Counted from the stretch's first letter, positions 37,349-48,932 are shown. The stretch is DNA of 64,000 nucleotides from Diphasiastrum complanatum (GCA_029204225.1 CM055110.1:18223501-18287500); one strand, 5' to 3'. A program made the numbers and translations. The notes: generated by a model not told the origin, from the sequence alone.

Positions 37349-37972
37349 TCTGTCTAGTAACAAGTACAACAAATGTACTAGTTAAAGACTCTCCCTTCTC
37401 TCTTTCTCAAAATTTAGCTACAATGCTACTCTCTTGAATCTCACAAGACTCAAGAAGCAAGATCTATAATGATCTTGAACTCAAAAAGATTTGGGAAAAT
37501 GTATTCTACACAACCTATTCACTTAGAAGCTTGGATTTGATTCTTGGAAGTGCCAATGCCTTCCTATGGTGTTTAGAATGGTTTTAGTTTCACTCTTGAA
37601 CTAAAAACACATAAGCCTCAAACTCTCTCTCAAGGATTTGTAGGTTTAATAAGCCTCTAACACCATTTACTCATCAAATCTATAATGGAAACAATGGATT
37701 TTCATAAGCATATCACTAGTTTCACTCTTCACAACTTGTTTGAAGCTCAAATATTGAGAAAAACACAAAGTTTTGGTGAAAGTACAACTCCAGCAGCCTC
37801 TCATACGTGTGAGAAGTACATCTGAACTTTACACACTAATTTGAACCTCAGCATTACAAGTAAACTATTAGAAAAGGTCGCCCTCTTTCAAAATGAATCT
37901 AGCACCAATGCTTTCACCAAAATAAAGATTTTTGGATAATCAACTAAGCTCTTTGACTTGGCTCTGACACCA

Positions 37973-38638
37973 TGTCAAATTTCAGAGTAAAGGACTGAAT
38001 GTGATCTACAAATGATCACAAAGAGTGATTGGTAGCTTGGGATCTTGATCTATATCAAGACTAGCTTCCAAATCTAGCTTCTACTTGACAATCTTTGTGT
38101 TTCCAAGCAAGAACAATAAAAAATGATGACCCACGGCTTCACACGTGTGAAGTATAGCTATTGTACGGCCTGATAACAGAGAAATAGTTTACTGCACATT
38201 TACATAGCATACATCCACAAAGAAAGTGCTTAAGAGAGTGTAAACACCAAGATTGTCTCACAAACCAACGTTTCTCATCATTAGCTCAATAATGGATCCA
38301 TCATGGATCAAGTACAAAATCATCATAATCTCTCTCTAAGCTGCATCCAGCACATGTGGGACAGCTCATTGTACTCATCCATATCCACTTTGGATAAGAT
38401 CTATCAAGTTTTCCACATCATCCATTGGTGGTTTCTGTTGACCTTCTAGATTCCTACAATCTAGGACCTAACTCCTATAATTTAGGAGATGTCATATTTG
38501 ACTCAAATGAAAGCTAATCAAAATGGATCTGAATATTACAAGTGTCATTTCACATGTGTGGACAGGTCCTCACACGTGTGGATCCACATAGATGTCAACA
38601 TACATCAAAAACCATGTGAAAATCGCTAAATTCTAACA
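37973..38638 (-). repeat. 5' LTR of the 3.1-kb copia element
   Basis: Same length as its partner and very similar by eye. Contains CACACGTGTG at 38140 and 38571. Confidence 0.94.
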
Positions 38639-38643
38639 AGGTT

Positions 38644-38994
38644 GGCATTACAGCAAGGGGCCAGTCTTTGGCATTGGCATCGATGGGGAGACATCTACCA
38701 TCATGGGCATGGATAAGCTACCTCTAGCTTTCATGCATTTGGTTGTACTTGTAGGAGTCTAGGTTTGCAAAGGTGTTGGAATTTCCACGGTGCAAATTCT
38801 CAAGTAGTGAGATCATGGGGAAGCCTAGAGAAGTCACTCAGAGCCATATATCTCAGTACAATCAGGGAGAGATTGGTCTTGAGATCCCATGAGCGGCAAC
38901 TCAGGGATGTGCTTGTGTTGGCATGGTGTCAGGTGTCACATATCCAGGGAGAGCGAGCAGATGCTAGGAGCCAGGTGGAGCAGGTGACACTTTG
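38644..38994. other. Continuation of the older repeat interrupted at 35532
   Basis: Same sequence style as 33091-35532; no gene seen. Confidence 0.4.
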
Positions 38995-39195
38995 AATCCT
39001 TAAATGCCTTGACCTTCAAACTTAGTTCTACACATAATCTTCTGTGCGACTCCACACTTAATGCTTTAGTAAATCACATCTTGCGTTCTACAATACTGCA
39101 ATAACCTCTTCATTGAAAACTTTGCTTCTGACGAAATGATACTCCAGTTCAATGTGCTTACTCCTAGAATGAAATCTAGGGTTGTTGAGTGAGAC
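38995..39195 (-). pseudogene. Copia RNase H C-terminal piece (separated from 45194-46115)
   Basis: The - strand frame gives NNPRFHSRSKHIELEYHFVR and, in another frame, FTKALS, the end of copia RNase H. The part that should precede it in the protein is found at 45194-46115, which ends at LFSD just before this motif would follow. So one element was split by the 6-kb block 39196-45193. The exact left junction cannot be fixed because both sides share GAGTGA-A-ACACT-like sequence. Confidence 0.7.
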
Positions 39196-39268
39196 ACTGC
39201 AAGTGTGAGACCTTTGTGAGTTTCAAGTCAATCAAATCTATTTCTTGTTTGTAGAAGTCACTAGTAAG

Positions 39269-40873
39269 ATGGGATCTGCTGGAGCATACCTTCTAGAAGC
39301 TAGTGAGAGGTTGAATTCTACAAATTATGCTATTTGGAAGGTTAGAATGGAGTCACTATTGGTGCTCCAAGACCTTTATGAGTTCTTGATTGAAGATGAA
39401 GATGAACCTCTAGGTGCACAAGAGTTAGCTAGATACAAGAAGAGATCTAGGCTTGCACTTCATTGTGTGAAGATGAATGTGAGCAATGATTTGTTGAGAG
39501 AAGTATCAGCTTGTACTAATGCTAAAGAGGCTTGGGAGTCTTTAAAATCAATCTATGAGTCTAGCAACACTTCTAGAGTTCTTATGCTTAGAAATCAAAT
39601 TTTGCAAAGCATGAGGAGAAGTGAGGAGAGTGCACAGGATTATGTACTTAGAATCAAGTCTCTAAATAGGGAGTTGGCTTCCATTGGAGAGAAGATTCAT
39701 GATGGAGAGCTTGTACAAATTGTCCTTAATGGTCTAGGAGATGACTTTGCAAATTTAGTCCAAAGTTTTGCAATCCAAGACACTTTGCCAACTATAGAAA
39801 AACTTCACAGTGTATTAGTGGCTGAAGAGTGTAGGATGCTCCATGCAAAATCTAGGATGAGTTCCTTGTCGTTGCAGGATGGTGATGAGAAAGCCAATTT
39901 CTCATTCAAGGGCAAAAAGAAGACCAATGGAAAGAAGAAGCATCCAAAGGAGGCCAAAGAAGAGGATGATGCATCAAGCTCAAATGACAAGTCAAAGCAA
40001 AAATGCTTCTTTTGTGGAAAGAAGGGGCATTATGCATCTGAATGCTACAAGAGGCTAAGAGCACAAGTGGAGGAGGACAAACAAGGAAACCTTGCAAAGG
40101 AGGAGGAGGAGGATGAAGTAGATGTATTCTTGATGGCATCTACATCCTCACCAACAAGCAATAGCAATTCAAGAGACAATTGGTGGATCGACAGTGGGGC
40201 TAGCTCCCACATGTCTTGTGAAAAGGACTTTTTCTCAACCTTACACTCATTCAATGATGCTAAAAAGTTTGTCTTTACTGCAAATGATGAAGAGTGTAGG
40301 ATAGATGGTGTTGGCACCATATCTTTGTGTCTAGAATCCTCAAAATGCATGGATCTAGAAAGTGTCCTTTATGTACCATCAATCACCAAGAATATGCTTA
40401 GTGTTGGTCTACTCTTAGAAAGTGGTTTGGATATCCAATTTAAGCATGGTGTTTGTTTCATCTTGAAGAATGATGTTTGCATTGCAAAGGGATTTAAACA
40501 TGGAAGATTGTTTAAGTTGGAAGCTAGTGTTGCTTTTGAAAGAATGAGCTTGTCAAAGGAGGAGATCACTCAAGAGGAGATCTTGGCAAAGTGTGATTTT
40601 GCTTGCATTGAGGAGGAGCATCAAAAGGAGGAAGATCTTGAGGATCAGCCTCAAAGCATGAGAGTTCCAAGGGAGTCCTCAATGACAATGGCCGAGTCAT
40701 CAAATTGCATGCAAATTGTCCATTCAAGTGTGCATCTTGCAAGAGTGGTGAGCATTGGAGAGTCTACTATCTTTGAATACTTTTTGGAAAGTAGTAGTAG
40801 ACATGAGGTGACTTGTTTTTTATCTTTAAGATCCATGGTGTTTATTACTTTGTATGACAAGACAATGAAATGA
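39269..40873 (+). CDS. Copia gag-protease polyprotein, 534 residues
   Basis: The longest open frame in the window. ATG at 39269 begins MGSAGAYLLEASERL, matching the start of the related copy at 37348, so I prefer it to the upstream TTG. UBN2-type gag (residues about 1-200) contains WKVRMESLLVLQDLYEFL and IVLNGLGDDFANLVQSF. A Lys-rich linker leads to the zinc knuckle CFFCGKKGHYASEC (about 252-265), an acidic stretch, and the protease site WWIDSGASSHMSC (about 310). VLYVPSITKNMLSVG follows, typical of copia protease. The tail (residues about 420-534) is Glu-rich and is not recognisable as integrase. It lies in an element without a 5' LTR, so expression is doubtful even though the frame is open. 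Confidence 0.88.
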   Translation: MGSAGAYLLEASERLNSTNYAIWKVRMESLLVLQDLYEFLIEDEDEPLGAQELARYKKRSRLALHCVKMNVSNDLLREVSACTNAKEAWESLKSIYESSNTSRVLMLRNQILQSMRRSEESAQDYVLRIKSLNRELASIGEKIHDGELVQIVLNGLGDDFANLVQSFAIQDTLPTIEKLHSVLVAEECRMLHAKSRMSSLSLQDGDEKANFSFKGKKKTNGKKKHPKEAKEEDDASSSNDKSKQKCFFCGKKGHYASECYKRLRAQVEEDKQGNLAKEEEEDEVDVFLMASTSSPTSNSNSRDNWWIDSGASSHMSCEKDFFSTLHSFNDAKKFVFTANDEECRIDGVGTISLCLESSKCMDLESVLYVPSITKNMLSVGLLLESGLDIQFKHGVCFILKNDVCIAKGFKHGRLFKLEASVAFERMSLSKEEITQEEILAKCDFACIEEEHQKEEDLEDQPQSMRVPRESSMTMAESSNCMQIVHSSVHLARVVSIGESTIFEYFLESSSRHEVTCFLSLRSMVFITLYDKTMK

Positions 40874-41635
40874 GATGCTTTGAAATCTACATTTGTTGTT
40901 GATAAAGCAATTTCATTGGATAACTATTTTTGTAATAGTTTGAATAGAGTCGTAAAAGATGAAACATCATTTGCTTTGGAAATCTTTGTGTCCACATGCT
41001 TTGTGCATGATCATTCCAATGTAAGGACCAAAGATTATCCTATTTCAATGATAGGAATATTGGTAGTGTTTTGCTCTTCAAGTAGAGATTGTAGAATCTA
41101 CTTGTTTTCAGCCAAAGAATTTGTCAATGGTGGAAATATGATCTTTCAAGAGTGGAAGATTTGTAAACTTGAAGAAGCACCTTTGGATCAACACCTTATT
41201 CAATTCATTGATGGTTTGGAGTCAAGTCAAGTGGAGGAGCAAGCTCAAGACCCGAGGACTCCAAGAAGAATCTTGAGTATCAAGATGGAGCCATCAAGGC
41301 TCAATCATATGGATCAAGCAAGGCAAGTTGTCTTTGGCAACATTATTTATGCTCTTAATATTTTAATTGATGTATCTTCAAGTGCACAAAATGCCTTGGA
41401 ATCCATGGCTTGGCATGATGTTTAGTTTTGAAGTGTGCTACATGTATATAGACACATTTATGGAACATCTTGTAAGGGATCCTCTAAGAGGTGGTGAAAG
41501 ATCCTTCATGGACATCAATCTCTATTGGAGTCTCAAAAGTTCCTTATTTGTAGCTGGATTTTTTAGACACTTCTAAAAGCTTTCATTGATCTATCAAGAG
41601 AGTTGTAAATAGATCAAGCTAAATTTGAGGAGGAG
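40874..41635 (+). pseudogene. Remnant of copia pol between gag and 3' LTR
   Basis: A 181-codon frame (40880-41425) includes SSSRDCRIYLFSAKEFVNG, which is weakly like the linker after integrase. A second piece (41459-41576) reads VRDPLRGGERSFMDINLYWS, like the RT segment D-P-x-x-G-D-x-R-S-F before the S-L-V-G-S motif. Core integrase and RT motifs are missing, so most of pol was deleted. The polypurine tract TTTGAGGAGGAG ends at 41635. Confidence 0.6.
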
Positions 41636-42336
41636 TGTGAAGAATTGCCAAAAATTGGCAAATCTAGCTTGATCAAAAACCATGTAGAATAGTGTAAATT
41701 GTGTACACAAGTGGGTCCCACACATGTGAGGCCATGATGCCACATGGGAAACCCATCCTAATGTAGGTTAGGTCAAGTCAAGAGAGTTGGTCATGTCTAT
41801 TTGGTGGTCATCCCTACTTTATAGGACCTACACCTAAGTTTAAGGTGAAAATTTGACCAACTAGCTACCTACCAAGCATAACTCTAGGAAATAGACTAGG
41901 GTTTCATTTTAGGTCAAGGAGAGTGAGTTAACTTCCTTATTACATGCTGGAAATCCACCTAACTTCAAGAAGGAAGTCGAATTTGCTATGTATTCCCTCT
42001 CTCCATAGTGAGAAGATAGAAAATTTTTGGAGCTCATTGGCAATCTCAAGCTAGTTCACTATGTACATTGAGTTTTTGTGATCCAAATGAAACCAAATCA
42101 ATTTGTACTTGTTTCTCAGGTTGAAGGCCATACTACAGCCTGTAGTACACACATGTGGGCTCGGATTTTGATGTTTATCAATGCTTTTGATTGTTAATGC
42201 TTGTTGTTTGTCAAATTGCCAATCTAGATCAACTTTTTTGTGTCTAGTTTTTTGATAGATTGTTAAGCAAGCATCCAATCACTCTTGTGGATCTTTTGTA
42301 GATCCATTTATGGTCCTAAAGTACAGTACTTTCACA
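41636..42336 (+). repeat. Copia 3' LTR (+ strand), 701 bp
   Basis: Starts TGTGAAGAATTGCC after the purine tract and ends GTACTTTCACA at 42336, where an inverted gag of the same family begins. It is the same LTR as 44518-45193, on the opposite strand, with an extra block of about 25 bp near 42090-42125. Confidence 0.92.
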
Positions 42337-43850
42337 AACACCATAGATCTTAAAGGTAAGCAACAAGTCACTCCATGTCTACTAATACTATCTAACAAGT
42401 ACTCAAAGATAGTAGACTCTCCAATGCTCACCACCCTTGCAAGATGCACACTTGAATGGACAATTTGCATGCAATTTGATGACTCGGCCATTTTCATTGA
42501 GGACTCCCTTGGAACTCTCAAGCTTTGAGGCTGATCCTCAAGATCTTCCTCCTTTTGATGCTCCTCCTCAATGTGAGCAAGATCACAATTTGCCAAGATC
42601 TCCTCTTGAGTGATCTCCTCCTTTGACAAGCTCATTCTTTCAAAGCAACACTAGCTTCCAACTTAAACAATCTTCAATGTTTAAATCCCTTTGCAATGCA
42701 AACATCATTCTTCAAGATGAAGCAAACACCATGCTTAAAGTGGACATCCAAACCACTTTCTAAGAGTAGACCAACACTAAGCATATTCTTGGTGATTGAT
42801 GGTACATAAAGGACATTTTCTAGATCCATGCATTTTGAGGATTCTAGACACAAAGAGATGGTGCCAACACCATCTATCCTACACTCTTCATCATTTGCAG
42901 TAGAGACAAACTTTTTAGCATCATTGAATGAGTGTAAGGTTGAGAAAAAGTCCTTTTCACAAGACATGTGGGAGCTAGCCCCACTGTCGATCCACCAATT
43001 GTCTCTTGAAGTGCTATTGCTTGTTGGTGAGGATGTAGATGCCATCAAGAATACATCTACTTTATCCTCCTCCTCCTCCTCGTTTGCAAGGTTTCCTTGT
43101 TTGTCCTCCTCCACTTGTGCTCTTAGCCTCTTGTAGCATTCAGATGCATAATGCGCCTTCTTTCCACATAAGAAGCATTTCTGTTTTGACTTGTCCTTTG
43201 AGCTTGATGCATCATCCTCTTCTTTGGCCTCCTTTGGATGCTTCTTCTTTCCATGGTCTTCTTTTTGCCCTTAAATGAGAAATTGGCTTTCTCATCACCA
43301 TCCTGCAAAGACAAAGAACTAATCCTAGATTTTGCATGGAGCATCCTACACTCTTCAGCCACTAATACACTGTGAAGTTTTTCTATAGTTGGCAAAGTGT
43401 CTTGGATGGCAAAACTTTGGACCAAATTTGCAAAGTCATCTCCTAGACCATTAAGGACAATTTGTACAAGCTCTCCATCATGAATCTTCTCTCCAATGGA
43501 AGCCAACTCCCTATTAGGAGACTTGATTCTGAGTACATAATCTTATGCACTCTCCTCACTTCTCCTCATGCTTTGCAAAATTTGATTTCTAAGCATAAGA
43601 ACTCTAGAAGTGTTGCTAGACTCATAGATTGATTTTAAAGACTCCCAAGCCTCTTTAGCACTAGTACAAGTTGATACTTCTCTCAACAAATCATTGCTCA
43701 CATTCATCTTCACACAATGAAGTGCAAGCCTAGATCTCTTCTTGTATCTAGCTAACTCCTGTGCACCTAGAGGTTCATTTTCATCTTCAATCAAGAAATC
43801 ATAAAGGTCTTGGAGCACCAAGAGTGACTCCATCCTAACACTTGAAACTC
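42337..43850 (-). pseudogene. Copia gag-protease relic, inverted partner of 39269-40873
   Basis: Closely matches the + strand copy: LHCVKMNVSNDLLREVSTC, IVLNGLGDDFANLVQSFAI, protease WWIDSGASSHMSC, VLYVPSITKNMLSVG, and the same Glu-rich tail. It lacks the first 28 or so residues of gag; the frame now starts at ATG 43833 (MESLLVLQDLYDFL). Two frameshifts (near 43120 and 42660) and a change in the zinc knuckle region (the first Cys pair is followed by a frame change) break it. At 42336/42337 it is cut by the end of the + strand LTR. Its leader (43851-44505) carries a duplicated block (43845-43920 and 44010-44090). Confidence 0.88.
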
Positions 43851-44505
43851 ACAAAGGTCTCACACTTGTAGTGTTTCACTCAAATTTGATTTCTAATCCA
43901 ACAAATGGACTTATAATCATAGTTCTATCACTCCCTCACAAAGCTGGAAGGAAGATAAGATGAAGTGAAAACTACTTTCAAACAAATCTTGCCAAGAAAT
44001 GGATTTGATTGTCTCTAGAAACTCACTAGGGTCTCTCTTTTGTAGTGTTTCACACAAATTAGATTTCTAATACAACAAATGGACTTATAATCTTTGGGAC
44101 AAAAAAATGACTTAATCTCTTTCTTCCTTCTTGGTGTACTTTCAAGACCTGTTTTTAATCTTAATAGGACTTGAACTCAGCCTAGATTAATTAGATTCCA
44201 TGAAATAAATTCAAATCTAATCAATGGCAAATGATCTTGGTAGATTATCCTAGGATCTCCACCAAAAATTACACCAACAGCTCACAAATTGAATTTTTTT
44301 GGATCAAATGAATACCATGCATTAAATGCAGGTTCAGAGGTGCCCACACATGTGGATAGTACGTATTTGGACCCCTACCAAGTTTGGGATCAAATCTTCT
44401 TACCAAAATCAATATTCTAGCTTGCCCTCTCAATACTAGTTTTTAGCACCAAAACTTGCTAAAAATGGATTTGCATTAGATCAATGGCTTATGTTCTTGT
44501 ACTTG

Positions 44506-45193
44506 GATCTGATACCATGTGAAAGTACTGTACTTTAGGACCATAAATGGATCTACAAAAGATCCGCAAGAGTGATTGGTTGCTTGCTTAAGAATCTATC
44601 AAAAAACTAGACACAAAAAAGTTGATCTAGATTGGCAATTTGACAGATAACAAGCATTCACAATCAAAAGCATTGATCAACATTGAAATCCAAGCCTACA
44701 CGTGTGTACTACAGGCTGTAGTAGAAATTGATTTGGTTTCATTTGGATCACAGAAACTCAATGTACATAGTGAACTAGCTTGAGATTGCCAATGAGCTCC
44801 AAAAATTTTCTATCTTCTCACTATGGAGAGAGGGAATACATAGCAAATTCGACTTCCTTCTTGAAGTTAGGTGGATTTCCAGCATGTAATAAGGAAATTA
44901 ACTCACTCTCCTTGACCTAAAATGAAACCCTAGTCTATTTCCTAGAGTTATGCTTGGAAGGTAGCTAGTTGGTCAAATTTTCACCTTAAACTTAGGTGTA
45001 AGTCCTATAAAGTAGGGATGACCACCAAATAGACATGACCAACTCTCTTGACTTGACCTAACCTACATTAGGATGGGTTTTCCATGTGGCATCATGGCCT
45101 CACATGTGTGGGACCCACTTGTGTACACAATTTACACTATTCTACATGGTTTTTGATCAAGCTAGATTTGCCAATTTTTGGCAATTCTTCACA
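44506..45193 (-). repeat. Copia 5' LTR (- strand) with primer-binding site
   Basis: Reads TGTGAAGAATTGCC from 45193 to ACTTTCACA at 44518 (676 bp), followed by TGGTATCAGATCC (44517 down to 44505), a primer-binding site. To its right is the older copia RNase H sequence it inserted into; the 5 bases there are ATCAG (45194-45198). I could not find the matching copy on the left. Confidence 0.92.
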
Positions 45194-46115
45194 ATCAGAA
45201 AATAATGTCGTCGGAGCATATTGATTCAGACCGATATCTGAGAGTAAGTTCCTCAACCAAATTGCTTCCTTTGTAGCTTGAGAGGCTACAATATACTTTG
45301 ATTCAGTGGAAGATAGAGCTATCGAAGATTGCTTGCGACTGTTCCAGGAAATTGGACCATTGTTGAGAAAGAATGTAAATCTGGAAGTAGATTTACGAGT
45401 GTCTACATCTCTTGCCCAACTCGCATTTGTGTAACCACTAAGGAAATTGAGTTTGTCTTTGTTGACTGCTCCATAACAAATGCAAAAGTCCATAGTAGCT
45501 CGAAGATATCTCATGACTTTGATAAGAGCCTTCCAATGTGTTATACCAGGATTAGTCATAAACTGACTAAGAGAGCTGACTGCAAAAGTTATGTCTGGCC
45601 TGGTACAGATCATGGCGTACATAAGAGATCCTATAATAGAATGGTAAGGATACTCACGCATCTGTTGCTTCTCATGAATTGTTTGGGGACACTGGTCCTT
45701 TGACGATTTGAGTCCTGGTTCCATTGGTGAGAGAGCTATCTTGCAATTGATCAGATTCTGACTAAAATGTTGTAGATGTACCTCTGTAGGCTTGATCTGA
45801 AGTAGTGTAGCTGATGAAAACACACTTGATACTCTAGAAGTTGAACTTCTTTCTGAGATCACAAGGTATCTGCACAAAAGCAGTTTATCTAAAAACTCAT
45901 AAGTTTGATAAAGAAGGTTTGGTACCTGTCCAAAATTCGAATGGTGTTTTGTTTGAGAGGCCTTTAGTAGAACATCTGTTCTGAATATAGATTGATGTTG
46001 AAACAGCTTCAATCCAGAAGGACTTCGGAAGTGTTGCATGTGATAACATGCACTTTGCCGATTCAACTAAGGTTCTATTCTTTCTCTCAGCAAGACCATT
46101 TGACTGAGGTCACAA
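45194..46115 (-). pseudogene. Older copia pol: integrase tail, RT end, RNase H start
   Basis: From right to left on the - strand: integrase segment NGLAERKNRTLVESAKCM near 46060-46110 and a PFEFWTG-like block, then after a deletion the RT end with MEPGLKSSKDQCP, YHSIIGSLMYAMICTRPDIT and AVSSLSQFMTNP, and RNase H start with WARDVDTRKSTS and SIALSSTESKYIVASQA. The frame ends LFSD, where the LTR at 45193 begins. The missing RNase H C-terminus is at 38995-39195. The catalytic YVDD segment of RT is absent because of the deletion between integrase and RT. Confidence 0.88.
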
Positions 46116-46141
46116 ATTTTTGTTATGTGTCATCAACATAG

Positions 46142-46248
<107 letters not shown>

Positions 46249-46838
46249 TTTGTTCAATAGGCAACAGTTTCTCTTTTCACATTTTTCAAAAAATGAAAAA
46301 AGTGCAAAAAGATTTTGGAGTTGCATTTTTAACACTCCCACTTTGATTTTGGGGTTTTTTGCAAAAATGTGAAAAATGTGAAATGAACACTTAAGTTTGC
46401 ATAGACTTAAGCCCATGGCTATGTACACTTTACAAATAGGATTAAGGCACTTTGTGTATAACAAATGAATGGATCTAGATTAGTTGTGAGACTTAGTGAT
46501 GGAGAGAATAGAAATCCAACAGTTTTGTGGGATGGTGGTAAGTAACAGTTGAGTTTTCTAAAACTTGCTTTGATTTATGGTACTCTGTATTCTAAGTTTT
46601 TTATACAGCTTTTTTTAAACATATTATGCTATAAGAAGAAAAAATTCAAAAGTTTTGGTCTTGCTTTGTCAAGAAGGACTAAGTGAAATTTGTGTTACTC
46701 TCTCCTTGCATCCTTGTGATGTAAGCCCGACTACCTTTTGGCTGGGGTATTACCAAATCTTTGTCTTTATTCCAATTTTATGGCTAACTTAGGTATGTTT
46801 TTATGGTTTAGTCCTCATGATGCTTTTCTGATGTTGTT

Positions 46839-47337
46839 ATGCTTGGTTATGGTGAACCTCTTCCTCCACCTAACCCTTTCATACAAACTATTATCTATTG
46901 TATTAAGAAAGCTATTGATATCCACAATTTCATTACTACTACCGATAGAGCTATTTGCGACGCTACTGGTCCTGATGTTAGAATCTTATGCCTTAATGAT
47001 CTTATGAGCACATTGGATTGGATTAAAGTCTATACGAAATATGTAAAAAAGTGATCCCTTGAGCATTGTTAAGAATTTTTCTATCAATCTCCCTAGTTAT
47101 GCTGATAAGTTTGAAGAGGAAATTTTTTTTTGCTATTCTCACAGACGTAAAATTTTTACTTTTCTTGAAAAAGAGAACGGTGCTACTTCTAAGCTACCTT
47201 CTCCCATTGTTGATCCAACTATTTCTCCACACCCTTTGGTCTTTGTTGAGGGTCTAGATGAAGAAAGTGCTTCTCAATTAGAAATTTTTTATCAAAAAAT
47301 TTGTGATACTGATAGTCAGCCCTTTGAGTTGTACTAA
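46839..47337 (+). other. Two adjoining reading frames of unknown function
   Basis: Frame 1 (46839-47054) reads from MLGYGEPLPPPNPFIQ to VYTKYVKK; frame 2 (47059-47337), shifted, reads NFSINLPSYADKFEEEIFF and later FVEGLDEESASQLEIFYQ. Both look protein-like in composition, with aromatic and charged residues in a regular mix, and together give about 165 codons. I recognise no family. They could be one gene with an indel near 47055, perhaps from a transposon or a decayed host exon. Confidence 0.3.
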
Positions 47338-47991
47338 GCCAGAAGCTGTCAGGTCCCTTTAGTCCCTAGTCAGGACCATTGAGTTCAAAACAACTATTGG
47401 TGGACCCTTTCTGTGCCTCCACCGAATCAAGAGGGCACAAAATGGGTTTGGATCTCCAACTAGGTGAGTATGGAGTGTAGTAATGGGCTTCGATCCAATG
47501 GGGAGAGGGTTAAATTACATAGTAGATATGGGGATCTAAGCCAATTAAGGGTGTCAAGCTTAGTTTTGGATCTAAAAGTGGAATGACTTAGATTGGGGAG
47601 TGAGTTTCATGCTTCTTTTCTTCTCTTTTTGGGGTTTTCTTGGTTTTGCTTTGATCCTTTTCTTGGATCTTGGTTTCTTGGCTCATCTAGGCATCACTGG
47701 CTCTAGATCTTCTCCTCATGAGGTTGATCTTCTCAAGGGAGTTGGACAATGAAAGAAAAACTACCTAATGGATCCTAATGATCACTCCAAAGTGGATTAT
47801 TGACACTTGTTTTGCTTGAGTGTGGATTTTATGGATTAGTTTTGAAACTAGTGGATGAATGCAAGTGCTAATGATCATTCATGATTGTGATAGCTTGATT
47901 AACAAAAATGAAACATGCATTCATCATCCACAACAATCACACACAAGGAAAATAGGAGGGCTTCACAAGCAAGCAAGAATGGAAGGAGGTG

Positions 47992-47993
<2 letters not shown>

Positions 47994-48045
<52 letters not shown>
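47994..48045. repeat. (TC)n microsatellite
   Basis: Uninterrupted TC dinucleotide run of about 52 bp. Confidence 0.98.
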
Positions 48046-48048
<3 letters not shown>

Positions 48049-48245
48049 GAAAAGTCATTACAAAATGATGTCACATGCCCTTATATAGACAAAGCTAGGG
48101 TTAGGGTTTTTGGTTCACCCAAAACCATGTGCCATAAGAACTTGATTTTACAAAGTCTCATAAAACCAAATTCTAATTTAACTACTTGGGTCCCTTTTGA
48201 GCGTTGATCTACCTCTAATTCTCGTGCCATAGGCATACGAGTACA

Positions 48246-48542
48246 GTGCCCCTTCTATGGGTGTTTGACATTACATTCCATTTAGATCCAAGTCTTTATG
48301 CTGACTCAGCAATGTTTGTATTGCAACAATTGTACAACAATTCTCACATGTGTGAAATCATTCCATACAAATTTAGATGCATTGTACACACCAAAATCAA
48401 CAATATCAAGAGAGAAAACATAGAAGAAGAAAGCTCTCCAAAGATAATGAGAACATTTGATAAGTTTATCCATGCTGGTCCTGCTGTATATAACAACAAA
48501 ATTTTATTTGGCCACTTACGAGTGGGTACATATAGATTATGA
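48246..48542 (+). CDS. Hypothetical 98-codon frame
   Basis: Starts MPLLWVFDITFHLDPS and ends KILFGHLRVGTYRL. It has a protein-like mix of residues, but no known motif, no clear splice sites and no promoter. It lies 3' of the hydrolase gene on the opposite strand. Probably a chance frame or a fragment of a captured exon. Confidence 0.2.
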   Translation: MPLLWVFDITFHLDPSLYADSAMFVLQQLYNNSHMCEIIPYKFRCIVHTKINNIKRENIEEESSPKIMRTFDKFIHAGPAVYNNKILFGHLRVGTYRL

Positions 48543-48932
48543 TATATCTAATCTTTGAAAAAAGCTTGGAACACTTCTCATGTTGCATACTGTTGAACAC
48601 CAGCACAAATGCAATACATACTATACATGTTTAAAAAAACTTAAATGAGGGAAAAAAAAATTGAATTGATAAGTCAATTTGAACAATTTTAGATTAACAT
48701 GTGGTAATCAATAGAATTGTCAATTGAAAGTTGGGCATATTAACAAATTATTTTCAAAGCCTACATTGTAATATTGTACGTGATTCAGAATGCTTTTGTT
48801 GAGTACATTTAATGTGAATGAAACTATAATCATATGATTAATTATATCAGAATAAATGAACAAATAGTATCAAAAGTCAGTAGAGACTTGCACTTTGAAA
48901 AAATTGAATATTATTTCATATATATTTCCTAC

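Larger units (their letters stand above)
35533..38638 (-). mobile_element. Internally deleted copia element, 3.1 kb, with AGGTT target duplications
   Basis: Two 666-bp LTRs (35533-36198 and 37973-38638) flank a 1.77-kb body. Target copies AGGTT lie at 35528-35532 and 38639-38643. The primer site TGGTGTCAGAGC (37972 down to 37961) follows the 5' LTR on the right; it differs at one base from the usual TGGTATCAGAGC. A purine tract ending GAGGAG (from 36199 upward) precedes the 3' LTR. Body order on the - strand: gag, zinc knuckle, protease start, then a jump to the very end of RNase H (CLADLLTKALPKASFIKLR near 36240-36310). Integrase, RT and most of RNase H are missing, so it is a deletion derivative that would need help in trans. 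The gag relates to the elements at 39269 and 42337. Confidence 0.94.
47338..48932. other. Intergenic region with (TC)n run and one short frame
   Basis: No gene recognised apart from the frame at 48246-48542. The region 48543-48932 is the probable 3' flank of the hydrolase gene; AT-rich. Confidence 0.5.

Noticed and set aside
39906-40350. - strand frames of 77-101 codons over the copia gag
   Set aside because: They are antisense shadows of the open gag-protease frame; similar shadows occur at 42828-43278.
47040-47060. Possible programmed frameshift at A-AAA-AAG
   Set aside because: The heptamer fits a -1 site, but the next frame lies in +1 relative to the first, and the -1 frame stops at once. 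An indel is the simpler reading.
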